This document shows positions 9,392 through 19,141 of a DNA stretch of 64,000 nt, piece by piece. Source of the stretch: Acidithiobacillus caldus ATCC 51756 (lineage in GTDB: Bacteria > Pseudomonadota > Gammaproteobacteria > Acidithiobacillales > Acidithiobacillaceae). A program made the translations under genes and the position numbers. The stretch's first letter is position 1; each line of letters starts with the position of its first letter. Below the pieces are notes generated by a model. It was not told the DNA's origin. It was given only the letters and a program-made list of their open reading frames with translations, and did not search any database. The stretch is taken from positions 1,247,549-1,311,548 of the forward strand of contig NZ_CP005986.1 in assembly GCF_000175575.2 (NCBI RefSeq), read 5' to 3'.

Positions 9392-10597
9392 GTGGGGAAG
9401 TCTCCGGCAACGCAGTCGAAGCCCGACTCGGCGCAGCTTCTGGAAGCTTTTTCGCTCTTCAACGAGACCTCGCGCGAACTTACCGAGGCCTATGGTACCT
9501 TGCAAGCGGAAGTGGCCCGGCTTGGAGCCGAGTTGGCCTCGGCCAACGCGCGTCTGCGTGCAGAACTGCGTGCCAGGGAGGCCCTGAATCAACGGCTTTC
9601 CCTGCTCCTGGAATTGCTCCCAGGGGCTGTCCTCGTTGTCGACGATGCGGGGGCCATCCTGCAGATGAATCCTGAGGCGAGTCGCTTGCTCGGGTCGGAC
9701 AAGGTGGGGTCGGTTTGGCATGGTCTGGAGGATCTGAGACTGGGAGAGAGTGGTGAGGAATGGCTGCTCCAGCAGCCGGGAAAGCCCATCCGGCGCTTGG
9801 CTGTCGCCATCAATGCCTTGCCCGATGAAGGGGGGCAGATCGTGCTTCTCCAGGACGTGACCGCAACCCGGGCGCGGCAGGCGGCGGCACAGCAGCGCGA
9901 GCGACTTGCCGCCATGGGGGAGACAATGGCCGGGCTTGCCCATCAACTGCGTACGCCCCTGGCAACGGCGCTGCTCGCCCTCGAGCAGATGTCTTGGGAG
10001 CGGGGTCCCGAGCATATACACAAGCAACGACAGCGCGCCCTGCAGCGCTTGCGCGCACTGGAAACCACCATCGACAAGATGTTGCTTTTTCTGCGCAGCG
10101 GCGAGGTCGAGGGAGGGCGGATCGGGGTCGCGGATATCCTCGACGGTCTGCGCGAGAACTTCGCAGAGCTGTACCGTCAAAAAAATGTCGACCTGAGGCT
10201 ACCGACCCTGAGTGCCGACCTTTTCTTGACGGGAAGTCGCGAAGCCTGGATCAGCATACTGGGCAATCTGTTGGAAAATGCCTTGCAATTCAGTCCGGAG
10301 GGAGGCACGGTCCGGGTGGACGTGGCGGGTGTGGCAGGAATCCTGCATTGGACCGTTTGCGATGAGGGACCTGGGGTGCCCACGGCCGAGCGGGGGCGAA
10401 TCTTTGCTCCTTTCTACACTCGCCGTCGTGGCGGTACCGGTCTTGGCCTCAGTATCGTGCGCAATTTCGTGGAGAGCATGGGGGGGAGTATTCAGGTGAT
10501 GGATACCGCGCAAGGCGCTTGCTTTCGGATTCAGGTGCCCGTCTGGACGCAGCCGGAGCCCATTCTGCGTTCCTCGACTGCACAGGAGCCGCGCTGA
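9392..10597 (+). CDS. fleS: Soluble two-component sensor kinase FleS/FlrB
   Basis: A 401-residue cytoplasmic histidine kinase without membrane segments. An N-terminal coiled coil is followed by a PAS domain (about residues 75-145), a HisKA helix with the phospho-acceptor His near residue 184 in LAHQLRTPLA, and an HATPase domain with LLENALQFSPEGG, DEGPGVP and GTGLGLSIV boxes. The frame is open further upstream inside fleQ, but GTG 9392, two bases after the fleQ stop, removes a non-conserved 35-residue extension. It should phosphorylate the adjacent FleR. Confidence 0.9.
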   Translation: MGKSPATQSKPDSAQLLEAFSLFNETSRELTEAYGTLQAEVARLGAELASANARLRAELRAREALNQRLSLLLELLPGAVLVVDDAGAILQMNPEASRLLGSDKVGSVWHGLEDLRLGESGEEWLLQQPGKPIRRLAVAINALPDEGGQIVLLQDVTATRARQAAAQQRERLAAMGETMAGLAHQLRTPLATALLALEQMSWERGPEHIHKQRQRALQRLRALETTIDKMLLFLRSGEVEGGRIGVADILDGLRENFAELYRQKNVDLRLPTLSADLFLTGSREAWISILGNLLENALQFSPEGGTVRVDVAGVAGILHWTVCDEGPGVPTAERGRIFAPFYTRRRGGTGLGLSIVRNFVESMGGSIQVMDTAQGACFRIQVPVWTQPEPILRSSTAQEPR

Positions 10598-11940
10598 TGG
10601 GTGCGGCGGGGGCGCGGGTATTGCTGGTGGAGGACGACGTCGACTTCGCCGAGGTCTTGGCCGAGGGCCTGGAAGAGGCCGGCATGGAGGTGCAGCAGGC
10701 CGCAGACGGCAAAGAGGCGCTGAACCGTCTGCGCGATGGCCAGTTCGACCTGATCCTGAGCGATGCCCAGATGCAGCCCATGGATGGCTACGGGCTTCTG
10801 GCAGCCCTGCGTGCGCAGCCAGGTCATCCTCCCGTCGTCATGATGACGGCTTGGGGCACCATCGACGAGGCGGTGCGCGCACTGCAGAATGGCGCCGTCG
10901 ATTATCTCGTGAAACCCTTTGCCATGCAGGAACTCCTGACCAAATTGCAGCGACACGAGCGCCTGCAGCCGGGTGCGGAGTTGGAGCCCCTGGCCCACTC
11001 GCCGGTCATGCTGGAAACGCTGATCAAGGCGCGGCGGGTCGCGCAGACGGAGGCGAGCGTCCTGCTCACCGGTGAAAGCGGCGTGGGGAAAGAGGTGCTT
11101 GCGCGCTTCATCCATCGCGAAAGTAACCGGGCACGTGAGCCCTTTGTTGCGGTGAACTGTGCCGCCATTCCCGAAAGCCTTCTCGAAGCCACCCTCTTCG
11201 GTCATGAAAAAGGCGCCTTCACCGGGGCAAGCCAGAGCAGTCCGGGAAAGTTTGAGCAAGCCCAGGGCGGTACCCTGTTGCTGGACGAAGTTACGGAGAT
11301 GGCCCTGCCACTCCAGGCCAAGCTCCTGCGGGTCTTGCAGGAACGGGAGTTGGAGCGTGTCGGCGGTCGGCGCACCATTCGTCTGGATGTGCGGGTCATC
11401 GCAACCAGCAACCGCGATCTGCGCCAAGCAGTGAGCGAGGGTAAGTTTCGCGAAGATCTGTACTACCGCCTGCAGGTGATCCCCCTGTGCGTGCCGCCCC
11501 TGCGCCAGCGTCGAGAGGATATCCTGCCCTTGGCACAGCGACTGCTTGCCAAACACTGCGAACGCATGGCCATCGCGCCCAAGAGCCTGGATCCCGAGGC
11601 GCAGGCGGTTCTGCTCAGCTATCCCTGGCCTGGTAACGTGCGGGAGTTGGACAATGCCCTGCAGCGTGCAGCCATTTTTTCGGCGGATACGGTAATTCGC
11701 AGCGACGATCTGGGTCTTGAAATTCGGGGCACGCTGGATGACGCCCGCTCTGAGGGTTCCTCACGTCCCATTCTCGAGGATGTGCGCAGCCGTCAGGAGC
11801 AAGAGACCATCGTCAGCGTTCTGCGCGAGTGTCGCGGCTCGCGCAATGAGGCGGCAAGACGTTTGGGAATCAGCCCGAGAACCCTGCGGCACAAGCTGCA
11901 GCGGTATCGCGAGATGGGGCGGGATCTCGGCGATATTTAG
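10597..11940 (+). CDS. fleR: Sigma54-dependent response regulator FleR/FlrC
   Basis: 447 residues. Receiver domain (about 1-118) with phospho-acceptor Asp near 56 in LILSDAQMQP, Thr/Lys switch residues in MMTAWGT and YLVKPF. AAA+ domain (about 130-365) with GESGVGKE, GAFTGA and GGTLLLDEV. Fis-type helix-turn-helix at the end (ARRLGISPRTLRHKLQRY). It drives class III basal body/hook genes in polar flagellates. The ATG overlaps the fleS stop (TGATG). The stop codon overlaps the -24 element of the fliE promoter. Confidence 0.93.
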   Translation: MGAAGARVLLVEDDVDFAEVLAEGLEEAGMEVQQAADGKEALNRLRDGQFDLILSDAQMQPMDGYGLLAALRAQPGHPPVVMMTAWGTIDEAVRALQNGAVDYLVKPFAMQELLTKLQRHERLQPGAELEPLAHSPVMLETLIKARRVAQTEASVLLTGESGVGKEVLARFIHRESNRAREPFVAVNCAAIPESLLEATLFGHEKGAFTGASQSSPGKFEQAQGGTLLLDEVTEMALPLQAKLLRVLQERELERVGGRRTIRLDVRVIATSNRDLRQAVSEGKFREDLYYRLQVIPLCVPPLRQRREDILPLAQRLLAKHCERMAIAPKSLDPEAQAVLLSYPWPGNVRELDNALQRAAIFSADTVIRSDDLGLEIRGTLDDARSEGSSRPILEDVRSRQEQETIVSVLRECRGSRNEAARRLGISPRTLRHKLQRYREMGRDLGDI

Positions 11941-11953
11941 CACGAATTTTGCT
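11937..11953 (+). promoter_or_regulatory. Sigma54 promoter of the fliE operon
   Basis: TTAGCAC (11937-11943), five bases GAATT, then TTTGCT-type -12 element ending at 11953. The AG/GC dinucleotides of the -24 and -12 elements are separated by exactly 10 bases. The only departure from TGGCAC-N5-TTGC is G to A in the -24 element. It sits at the fleR stop codon, 36 bases before fliE. Confidence 0.75.
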
Positions 11954-11988
11954 AGCATTTTGCAGTCTATCTTTCTGGGGTATGGGTC

Positions 11989-12312
11989 ATGAGCAGCGTC
12001 GAATCTTTGGATGCACTCCTCAGCCAGTTGCGCAACCTGGCAGGTCAGGCACAGGGCCTGAAGGTACCGGCAGCCTCGTCCGCGGGGGCGACGGGTTTTG
12101 CCGAGACCCTGAAAGGCATGGTGGAGGGCGTCAATCAGGAGCAGGCGCAGGCGAATCAACTGCAGAATAGCTTCGCCAGCGGTGATCCGGCCGTGAGTCT
12201 CAGTCAGGTGATGGTGGCTTCGCAAAAGGCCGATCTTTCCTTCCAGACGATGCTGCAGGTGCGAAACAAGCTGGTCTCAGCCTATCAAGACATCATGAAC
12301 ATCCAGGCCTGA
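11989..12312 (+). CDS. fliE: Flagellar basal-body protein FliE
   Basis: FliE joins the MS ring to the proximal rod and is the first rod substrate exported. The 107-residue protein has the family C-terminal half: DPAVSLSQVMVASQKADLSF, then QVRNKLVSAYQDIMNIQA. It is first in a run fliE-F-G-H-I-J and follows a sigma54 promoter. Confidence 0.95.
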   Translation: MSSVESLDALLSQLRNLAGQAQGLKVPAASSAGATGFAETLKGMVEGVNQEQAQANQLQNSFASGDPAVSLSQVMVASQKADLSFQTMLQVRNKLVSAYQDIMNIQA

Positions 12313-12341
12313 GGCCGAGTCGACGAGGAGCGGATCACTGA

Positions 12342-14048
12342 GTGACGGCCATGGAAGCTACTCGCCCCGATACTCCGCCCCTATCTTTCCCCGCGCAATG
12401 GCAACGCCGTTGGCAGGAGCTGCCTGGCAATCGTCGCTTTGCCATTCTGGCCGTTCTGGCCGCGATCTTTGCCGGCATCGTCGTCACCCTGTTGTGGAGT
12501 CGGCCACAGGGCTACGGTGTACTCTACACCAACTTGTCCAACCGCGATGGCGGTGAGGTGATTGCCCAGCTGCAGAAGCTGAACGTTCCTTTTCGCATCA
12601 CCGACGGGGGCGCCGTCATTTCCGTACCGGCCAACGAGGTTTACGCCACCCGGATGAAACTCGCTGCGGTCGGCCTGCCGCGCGGAGAAGGGGTGGGCTT
12701 CGAGATCCTGGACCATGAGCCCATGGGTACCAGCGACTTCGTGGAGCACGTCAATTATCAGCGGGCTCTGGAGGGCTCGCTGGAGCGGACCATCGCCTCG
12801 TTATCGGCGGTGGAGCGGGCCAAGGTCCACCTGGCCATTCCCAAGCCTTCGGTCTTCCTCAGTCAGGAGGAGAAGCCAACGGCATCGGTGCTCGTGAGCC
12901 TCTATCCAGGGAGAGAGCTGAGCGCTGCCCAGGTGGCGGGTATCGTCCATCTGGTGGCTGCCAGTGTCCCTGGGCTTACCGATAAAAATGTGACGGTGGT
13001 GGACCAGCAGGGCAATCTGCTGAGCGCACAGGGCGGCAACGATCTCGGTCTGCAACCGGGCCAACTGGCCTATCAGCGGGCAGTGGATCGCGCTTACGAA
13101 CACCGTATCGAGCAAATTCTGGCACCCATCGTCGGTGCCGGTGGGGTACGGGTGGCGGTGTCTGCGGACATCGATTTTTCCCACAGTGAGAGCAGTTCCG
13201 TTACCTACGGCAATCACCAGATTCTGAGCCAGCAGCAAAACGTCCGGAGCAGCACGGGCGGGGGCGGCCCTTACGGTGTTCCGGGCGCACTCTCCAATCA
13301 ACCGCCGGGAGTGGCCATTGCACCGTTGACGGCGCCCACCGTTTCAACACTGTCGCCTGGCGATCTCATCGCCCTGGCACCGACCCTGAAGGCTCTGGCG
13401 CCCACGGAGAGCAGCAGCGACAGCACCACCAACTTCGATGTCGATCAGACCATTGTCCACACGGTGAATCCGGTGGGTTCCGTCAAGCGCCTGTCGGTGG
13501 CGGTTCTGGTGAACGATCGTCTCGAAGGCACTGGTCTGGGGGGTGCGAAGCAGGCAAAACCCTTGACGGCAGCGCAACTCCAGCAGATACAGCAGCTGGT
13601 GGAAGACGCCATTGGCTACGACGCCAAGCGCGGCGATACCGTGAAGGTCGTGAACATGCCCTTCAGCGGCACGGAGGCGGTGAGCAGCCATTTGCCCTGG
13701 TGGCAGCAGGAGTGGTTTCTGGCCCTGTTGCACGGCACGTTGCGTTACCTTGTACTGCTGTTGCTGGCGATATTGCTCTATTTTGGTTTGATACGTCCCT
13801 TATTGCGTATACGCGGTCGGCGTGAGCCCACATTGGCCGCCGATTCCGTCGCCCGGGACGGCGGTCAGGGCGAGGCAGGGGAGGTAGCCGCAGACCGGGG
13901 ACAACCGGGCCCGACGACGGCTCGGGAACCTGTCTCCATGCCCGCCAATCCCCTGGAGACGGACCTATACGTGGCCCGGCAACTGGTCATGCAGGATCCG
14001 GGTCGGGCGGCCCAGGTCGTCAAGGAATGGCTGAGCAGTGAGCGCTGA
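12342..14048 (+). CDS. fliF: Flagellar MS-ring protein FliF
   Basis: FliF forms the inner-membrane MS ring. 568 residues. A first membrane helix at about residues 30-50 is followed by the YscJ-like ring-building motifs (GYGVLYTNLSNRDGGEV, FVEHVNYQRALEGSLERTI), a variable periplasmic region, a second membrane helix near 465-485 (LVLLLLAILLYFGLI) and a short C-terminal FliG-binding tail ending AAQVVKEWLSSE. GTG 12342 has GACGAGGAG about 12 bases upstream; ATG 12351 is an alternative. Confidence 0.95.
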   Translation: MTAMEATRPDTPPLSFPAQWQRRWQELPGNRRFAILAVLAAIFAGIVVTLLWSRPQGYGVLYTNLSNRDGGEVIAQLQKLNVPFRITDGGAVISVPANEVYATRMKLAAVGLPRGEGVGFEILDHEPMGTSDFVEHVNYQRALEGSLERTIASLSAVERAKVHLAIPKPSVFLSQEEKPTASVLVSLYPGRELSAAQVAGIVHLVAASVPGLTDKNVTVVDQQGNLLSAQGGNDLGLQPGQLAYQRAVDRAYEHRIEQILAPIVGAGGVRVAVSADIDFSHSESSSVTYGNHQILSQQQNVRSSTGGGGPYGVPGALSNQPPGVAIAPLTAPTVSTLSPGDLIALAPTLKALAPTESSSDSTTNFDVDQTIVHTVNPVGSVKRLSVAVLVNDRLEGTGLGGAKQAKPLTAAQLQQIQQLVEDAIGYDAKRGDTVKVVNMPFSGTEAVSSHLPWWQQEWFLALLHGTLRYLVLLLLAILLYFGLIRPLLRIRGRREPTLAADSVARDGGQGEAGEVAADRGQPGPTTAREPVSMPANPLETDLYVARQLVMQDPGRAAQVVKEWLSSER

Positions 14049-15051
14049 AGCAGAGGAACTCAGCGGCATCGACCGCAGCGCCATCCTGCTCCTGAGCCTG
14101 GGCGAGGACGAGGCGGCCGAAGTCATGCGCCACCTGGGTCCCCGCGAAGTACAAAAGCTGGGCGCCGCCATGGCTCGCCTGTCGCACGTCAGCACCGAGC
14201 AGGCGCAGACCGTACTCGCCGACTTTCGATCGCGCCTCGAGCGGCAAACCTCCCTCGGGGTGGGCAGCGATCAATACATCCGCACCATGCTCACCAAAGC
14301 CCTGGGGGCAGACAAGGCTGGTACGGTCATCGACCGCATTCTGCACGGCGGTGAGGCTAGTGGTCTGGAGAATCTGAAGTGGATGGACGCTCGCTCCATC
14401 GCCGACCTCATCAAGCTCGAGCATCCCCAGGTGCTTGCCATGATCCTCGCCTACATGGAGCCTGAGCAGGCGGGTGAGGTCATCCATCATCTGCCCGAGC
14501 GGGTAGTGAGCGAGGCTATGATGCGTCTGGCGAGCCTCGAAACGGTGCAGCCCGCTGCCATCCGGGAACTCAACGAAATCCTGGAAGAGCAATTGTCGGG
14601 AGAGTCGCAGAGTCTGCAGGTCGCGAGCCTGGGCGGCGCCAAGAGTGCGGCGGACATCCTCAATCGTCTCGAAACCAGTCTGGCTACCAGTATTCTCGAC
14701 AAGATGCGGGAAAGCGATGCGGAGTTGGCGGAGAAGGTACAGGAAAAGATGTTTGTCTTCGACGATCTCATCAAACTGGACGATCGCAGCATGCAGATCC
14801 TCCTGCGAGAGGTGCCCGCTGATGGCCTGGTGACGGCACTCAAGGGTGCGGCGCCAGCCTTGAAGGAAAAGTTTTTTGCCAACATGTCCAAGCGCGCGGC
14901 GGAGATGTTGCGGGACGACCTAGAGGCCAAGGGACCAGTGCGCATCAGCGAGGTGGAGGCGGCACAGAAGGCCATCCTCCAGGTCGCCCAGCGCCTGGAT
15001 GCAGCCGGTCAGATCAGTCTTGGGGGTGGTAGCGGGGAGGCTATGCTGTGA
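14038..15051 (+). CDS. fliG: Flagellar motor switch protein FliG
   Basis: FliG connects the MS ring to the C ring and takes torque from the stator. 337 residues with the N-terminal FliF-binding domain (RSAILLLSLGEDEAAEV), the EHPQ-type middle motif (KLEHPQVLAMILAYMEPEQA) and the C-terminal torque helix (FDDLIKLDDRSMQILLREV) containing the charged residues needed for rotation. GTG start at 14038 overlaps fliF by 11 bases. Confidence 0.96.
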   Translation: MSAEAEELSGIDRSAILLLSLGEDEAAEVMRHLGPREVQKLGAAMARLSHVSTEQAQTVLADFRSRLERQTSLGVGSDQYIRTMLTKALGADKAGTVIDRILHGGEASGLENLKWMDARSIADLIKLEHPQVLAMILAYMEPEQAGEVIHHLPERVVSEAMMRLASLETVQPAAIRELNEILEEQLSGESQSLQVASLGGAKSAADILNRLETSLATSILDKMRESDAELAEKVQEKMFVFDDLIKLDDRSMQILLREVPADGLVTALKGAAPALKEKFFANMSKRAAEMLRDDLEAKGPVRISEVEAAQKAILQVAQRLDAAGQISLGGGSGEAML

Positions 15052-15797
15052 CGGTGAAATCGTTCGGATCGCCGCCGCAGATCATCCCCGCCGAGGGATC
15101 CGCATCCGCAAAACGCTGGGAAATGCCCGAATTCAGCGAATCGGCAGTCGCGACGGAGGCCCCTGGCCTGGGTGAGGCGGAACCGCCGGTGGAGGCGTCG
15201 GAATTGCGCTTGCCCACCACGGCCGAGATCGAGGCCGTGTACGCCAAAGCGGCGGAGGAGGGGCGAGCGGCAGGCTATGCCGAGGGTCAGCAGTTGGGCA
15301 GGCGTGAGGCACTGCAGGCAGCGGCCACGGATATCGAGCGCTTGCGGCAGATTTTGCGAGGCCTCGCGGCACCCGTAGATCGACTCGATGCCGCCGTGGA
15401 ACAGGCGCTTTTGAGCCTGGCACTGGAGATCGCCCGGCAGGTGATCCGGCACGAGCTGACCACCCAACCCGAATTGATCCTGCCGCTGTTGCGGGAAGCC
15501 CTGAAAGCGCTCCCGATTCGCAGTCGTCGGCCGCTGCTGCGCCTGCACCCAGAGGATGTGGCATTGCTGCGAGAGGCCCTGCCGGAGCTGGCCGATGAGG
15601 GCGTCGAGACCGTTGCCGACCCGGACCTGGAGCGTGGCGGACTGATCCTTGCGGTGCCTCTGGAGGGAGAACCCGTCGTGCCCGACCGCCGCTGGGGACA
15701 GCGCAGTGAGGCAGCCGTAGCCACGGAATTGGATCTGAGCCTTGCGACGCGCTGGCGCCAGGTGCTGGAACAGCTTTTTGGAGATCTGGCACGATGA
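15048..15797 (+). CDS. fliH: Flagellar export apparatus regulator FliH
   Basis: FliH is the peripheral stalk-like partner of the FliI ATPase. 249 residues. A variable N-terminus is followed by a helical region with [19 protein letters not shown], the Gly-spaced helix pattern typical of FliH/YscL, and a C-terminal domain similar to V-ATPase E subunit ([14 protein letters not shown]). GTG start overlaps the fliG stop by 4 bases. Confidence 0.9.
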   Translation: MTVKSFGSPPQIIPAEGSASAKRWEMPEFSESAVATEAPGLGEAEPPVEASELRLPTTAEIEAVYAKAAEEGRAAGYAEGQQLGRREALQAAATDIERLRQILRGLAAPVDRLDAAVEQALLSLALEIARQVIRHELTTQPELILPLLREALKALPIRSRRPLLRLHPEDVALLREALPELADEGVETVADPDLERGGLILAVPLEGEPVVPDRRWGQRSEAAVATELDLSLATRWRQVLEQLFGDLAR

Positions 15798-17176
15798 CCC
15801 ACACGCTCCCGGAACGGCAGGCGTCGTGGGCAGAGTTTCTTGGACAGTGGCACGATCGTTTGCCAAGGACCTTGCCCCCTCCCTTGCCCAGCGGGCGGCT
15901 CGTGCGCATGGTGGGTCTCGTGCTGGAGGCGGAGGGGATGGAGGCCAGCGTCGGTAGCCGTTGCCGGGTCATTGCCGCCAATCAGCGGGGCATCGATGCC
16001 GAGGTGGTGGGTTTCCACGGCGAGCGCCTACAATTGATGGCGGCAGGGGATACCCATGGCGTGGCCTTAGGGGCGCGGGTTCAACTTTTGCCCGGGGAGG
16101 CCCAGGGTAGCGCCAGTCCGGCGCTCCTGGGACGGGTCATCGATGGTCTCGGGCAGCCATTGGACGGTGGCGATGCCGTTCCCAATCGGACTCCCATACC
16201 CCTCATGGGAACTCCCCTCAATCCCATGAACCGTATGCCCATACGCCATCCCTTGGACGTTGGGGTACGCAGTATCAACGCTCTGTTCACCGTGGGGCGT
16301 GGCGCGCGCATGGGTCTTTTCGCCGGTAGTGGCGTAGGCAAAAGTGTATTGTTGGGCATGATGGCGCGGAATACGGAGGCCGACGTCATCGTCGTCGGCC
16401 TGATCGGTGAACGCGGCCGGGAAGTCAAAGAGTTCATCGAGGATATCCTGGGCGAAGCGGGCCTGCGGCGTGCCGTGGTGGTTGCCGCCCCCGCCGATGC
16501 CCCGGCCCTTACCCGTATCCGTGGTGCCCATCTGGCCACGGCGTTGGCGGAATATTTTCGCGATCGCGGGCAGCATGTGCTGCTGCTCATGGACTCCCTG
16601 ACCCGTTATGCCATGGCGCAGCGCGAGATTGCTTTGGCCGTCGGCGAACCGCCTGCCGTGCGCGGCTACCCACCCTCGGTGTTTGCGCGCTTGCCCGCCC
16701 TAGTCGAACGCGCTGGCAATGGCGGTCGCGATGGGGGAAGCATCACCGCCTTCTATACGGTGTTGATGGAGGGGGACGATCAGCAGGATCCCATCGCCGA
16801 CAGCGCGCGCGCGATTCTGGACGGCCATCTGGTTCTGTCCCGCAGTCTTGCGGAGCAGGGCCATTATCCGGCCATCGACCTAGAAGCCTCCATCAGCCGG
16901 GTCATGCCGAATATCGTCCCCGCTGCCCAGCTGCAAGCGCTGCACCGGCTCAAGCGCCTTTATGGTCGCTATCGCGAACAGCGGGATCTCATCGCCGTTG
17001 GCGCATATTCGGCGGGACTCGATCCCGTGCTGGATCAGGCAGTGCAGGCCTATCCTGCCATTGAGGCATTTCTGCAACAGGATCAGCGGGAGTCCGTCGA
17101 TCTTGCGCAAGCGCAGGCAGCGCTGGCGGCACTCATGGCACCCTATCTCGGAGGCACCGATGGCACCACGTCCTGA
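15794..17176 (+). CDS. fliI: Flagellum-specific ATPase FliI
   Basis: ATPase of the flagellar type III export gate, related to F1-beta. 460 residues with Walker [16 protein letters not shown], Walker [18 protein letters not shown], and [18 protein letters not shown], the export-ATPase signature. The ATG overlaps the fliH stop by 4 bases. Confidence 0.97.
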   Translation: MTHTLPERQASWAEFLGQWHDRLPRTLPPPLPSGRLVRMVGLVLEAEGMEASVGSRCRVIAANQRGIDAEVVGFHGERLQLMAAGDTHGVALGARVQLLPGEAQGSASPALLGRVIDGLGQPLDGGDAVPNRTPIPLMGTPLNPMNRMPIRHPLDVGVRSINALFTVGRGARMGLFAGSGVGKSVLLGMMARNTEADVIVVGLIGERGREVKEFIEDILGEAGLRRAVVVAAPADAPALTRIRGAHLATALAEYFRDRGQHVLLLMDSLTRYAMAQREIALAVGEPPAVRGYPPSVFARLPALVERAGNGGRDGGSITAFYTVLMEGDDQQDPIADSARAILDGHLVLSRSLAEQGHYPAIDLEASISRVMPNIVPAAQLQALHRLKRLYGRYREQRDLIAVGAYSAGLDPVLDQAVQAYPAIEAFLQQDQRESVDLAQAQAALAALMAPYLGGTDGTTS

Positions 17177-17208
17177 CGGGATCCGGTATGGTTCGGTGGA
17201 CGGATCCC

Positions 17209-17652
17209 ATGAGCCGTGAAGAAACGCTGCTGTCCCTGAGTCGTGCCAGCCAGAATCACGAACAGATGCTGCGCCAGGAGCTCGCTCGCCAACAGCAGTT
17301 TCTGGCGGACCTCGGGGCAAAAATGCAGCTTTTGCAGAATTTTCTTGCCCAGTATCGTGCCGAGTGTGCGCGCTTGGAGGGGCAGGGCGTGGAAGTGACG
17401 CGTGCTCTGGATATGCGGCGGTTCATCGCTCAACTGGAGCAGGCGATGCAATTTCACGAGTCCTCGCTGCAGGGACACCGGCGGCGGACGGCAGCTCTGC
17501 TGGAAGAGTGGAAACGGGCCCGTGGCAAGGAAAAAGCCTTGGCAAAGATCCTCCAGCATCTGCGCGACCTGCAGCAGCATCAGGAGCGTAAGCAAATGCA
17601 GAAGGAGATCGAACAATGGGTTGCCCGCAGTGCCGGGCGCGTACACGGATGA
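17209..17652 (+). CDS. fliJ: Flagellar export chaperone FliJ
   Basis: FliJ is the coiled-coil stalk of the export ATPase. 147 residues, almost entirely helical and rich in Gln, Leu and charged residues, without Pro-rich or hydrophobic segments. ATG 17209 has GGTGGA 8 bases upstream and removes a tryptophan-containing 7-residue extension starting at ATG 17188. Sequence conservation in FliJ is low; the call rests on position after fliI, length and coiled-coil pattern. Confidence 0.85.
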   Translation: MSREETLLSLSRASQNHEQMLRQELARQQQFLADLGAKMQLLQNFLAQYRAECARLEGQGVEVTRALDMRRFIAQLEQAMQFHESSLQGHRRRTAALLEEWKRARGKEKALAKILQHLRDLQQHQERKQMQKEIEQWVARSAGRVHG

Positions 17653-17667
17653 GCGCGCGGCGCAGCG

Positions 17668-17683
17668 GGGTACGGTAATTGCT
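17668..17683 (+). promoter_or_regulatory. Sigma54-like promoter upstream of fliK
   Basis: GGGTACGGTAATTGCT matches TGGCACG-N4-TTGCT at 10 of 12 positions. GG (17669-17670) and GC (17681-17682) are separated by exactly 10 bases. It lies in the only 78-base gap of this part of the cluster, about 50 bases before the fliK ATG. Confidence 0.65.
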
Positions 17684-17730
17684 TAGGAGAGCCTGTCCAA
17701 GGTGGTTTTTTCCTGGAGCCAGCTAAACCC

Positions 17731-19110
17731 ATGGAACTGTCTAATATACCGGTTTTGCCGCTGAGTACTTCAGGTTCCTCGACCTCGTCCGTGTTGCCAA
17801 AGGCGGGTACCGCGTCCCCGGCTGCTCCGACCTTTGACAGCGTGATGCAGGCGCAGCGCGCTTCTGTGAGCCCAAACTCCGAGGCACCCGCGCGCCCGGA
17901 ACCTGGAGGCGGAGGGACGGTGCGGGAGGAACCCACGGCCCAGGGTGCGGATCCGCAGGAGAAAAAACCAGAGAACCGCGGGGAGCGCGGCCCGTCCTCC
18001 GTCGCTGCAGCGCCACCCAGCGTGGCCGCCGCGGCGTACGCCGCCGGCGCTGAAGGCAAGGACTCGGTGAGGGGGGTAGGGGCAGAGGGAGTGTCCGTTG
18101 ACCAGAAAGCCGAAAAGACGCCGACAGCCAAGTCGTCGCCGAGTGGAGAGGGTGACGGCAAGGATTTGCCGCCGGCGTCTGCCGCTTTTCCGTTCCCGGC
18201 ACTGCTCACCCTCGCAGCTTCGCTCTCGGGCGTGAATTACCCGGGCGAGGACCCATCCACGACGACCAGTGCTGGGGATGGTCCCAAGTTTACCGGAGTT
18301 TCCACAGGGCAGGTCCTGGGCGGTAACGACGAGCACGCCCAGGAGACCCAGCAGGTTTTGCATACGGCCGTGGGGCAGACCGGATCTCTGAGCAATATGC
18401 GGCGGGAGGTGGCCAAAGGCTTGGCCAAGGAGGCGGTGACTCCCGGGAAAGATCCGCAGCAACAACCATTCGAGGCGGGGAGTACTACACGGGTAGCTTC
18501 TTTATCCGCAACGAAGGCACTGGCTTCTGCCTCAGGCCCCGCGATCAGGGCCTCGCTGGCCGCGTCATCGCCGATACCGAGCGCTGCTTCCGGGCAGGCG
18601 GCGGCTACCACGACCGGCGGTATCGCTGCGACCATGGCTTTGCCGGTGCCCATGGCTCCGGTGTCCGCGGCACCCTCTGCCCCACCGGCCATTCCGATCC
18701 CGGTATCGGCACAGGCACCCTGGGGCGCGGCCCTGGGGCAGCAAGTTCAATGGATGCTGGGACAGAATGTGCAGCAGGTGACCTTACAGTTGAATCCTGC
18801 GCATCTTGGCCCGCTGGAGGTGCACCTGGATCTGCGCAGCGGTGGCCAGGCCAATGCGCTCTTCATTTCCGCCCACCCGGAAGTGCGTGCGGCCATCGAG
18901 GCCGCCGTGCCGCAGCTGCAGCAGAGTTTCGCGGCCATGGGTTTGCAGCTTGGCCAAGCCAGTGTGGATTCCGGCGCCGCATCGAGTCGCCGGTTCAACG
19001 ATGGTGGAAGATCGTCCCGTGCGGCGGCGATTCGCCTCGATCCCACCGGGGAGCCGGGGACAACGGCCCCAGTGGTGGCGCTCCAGGGGCTGGTAAACAC
19101 CTTTGTCTGA
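17731..19110 (+). CDS. fliK: Flagellar hook-length control protein FliK
   Basis: FliK is the molecular ruler that switches export specificity. 459 residues. The long N-terminal part is disordered, Ser/Ala/Pro/Gly-rich. The C-terminal domain (about 330-425) has the Flg_hook pattern VQQVTLQLNPAHLGPLEVHL followed by AAIEAAVPQLQQSFAAMGL. The start has CTGGAG upstream. The gene opens the second half of the cluster. fliL, which usually follows, is missing. Confidence 0.9.
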   Translation: MELSNIPVLPLSTSGSSTSSVLPKAGTASPAAPTFDSVMQAQRASVSPNSEAPARPEPGGGGTVREEPTAQGADPQEKKPENRGERGPSSVAAAPPSVAAAAYAAGAEGKDSVRGVGAEGVSVDQKAEKTPTAKSSPSGEGDGKDLPPASAAFPFPALLTLAASLSGVNYPGEDPSTTTSAGDGPKFTGVSTGQVLGGNDEHAQETQQVLHTAVGQTGSLSNMRREVAKGLAKEAVTPGKDPQQQPFEAGSTTRVASLSATKALASASGPAIRASLAASSPIPSAASGQAAATTTGGIAATMALPVPMAPVSAAPSAPPAIPIPVSAQAPWGAALGQQVQWMLGQNVQQVTLQLNPAHLGPLEVHLDLRSGGQANALFISAHPEVRAAIEAAVPQLQQSFAAMGLQLGQASVDSGAASSRRFNDGGRSSRAAAIRLDPTGEPGTTAPVVALQGLVNTFV

Positions 19111-19141
19111 GCAATGTCGATAATGCCTGGGGTATCGCATC

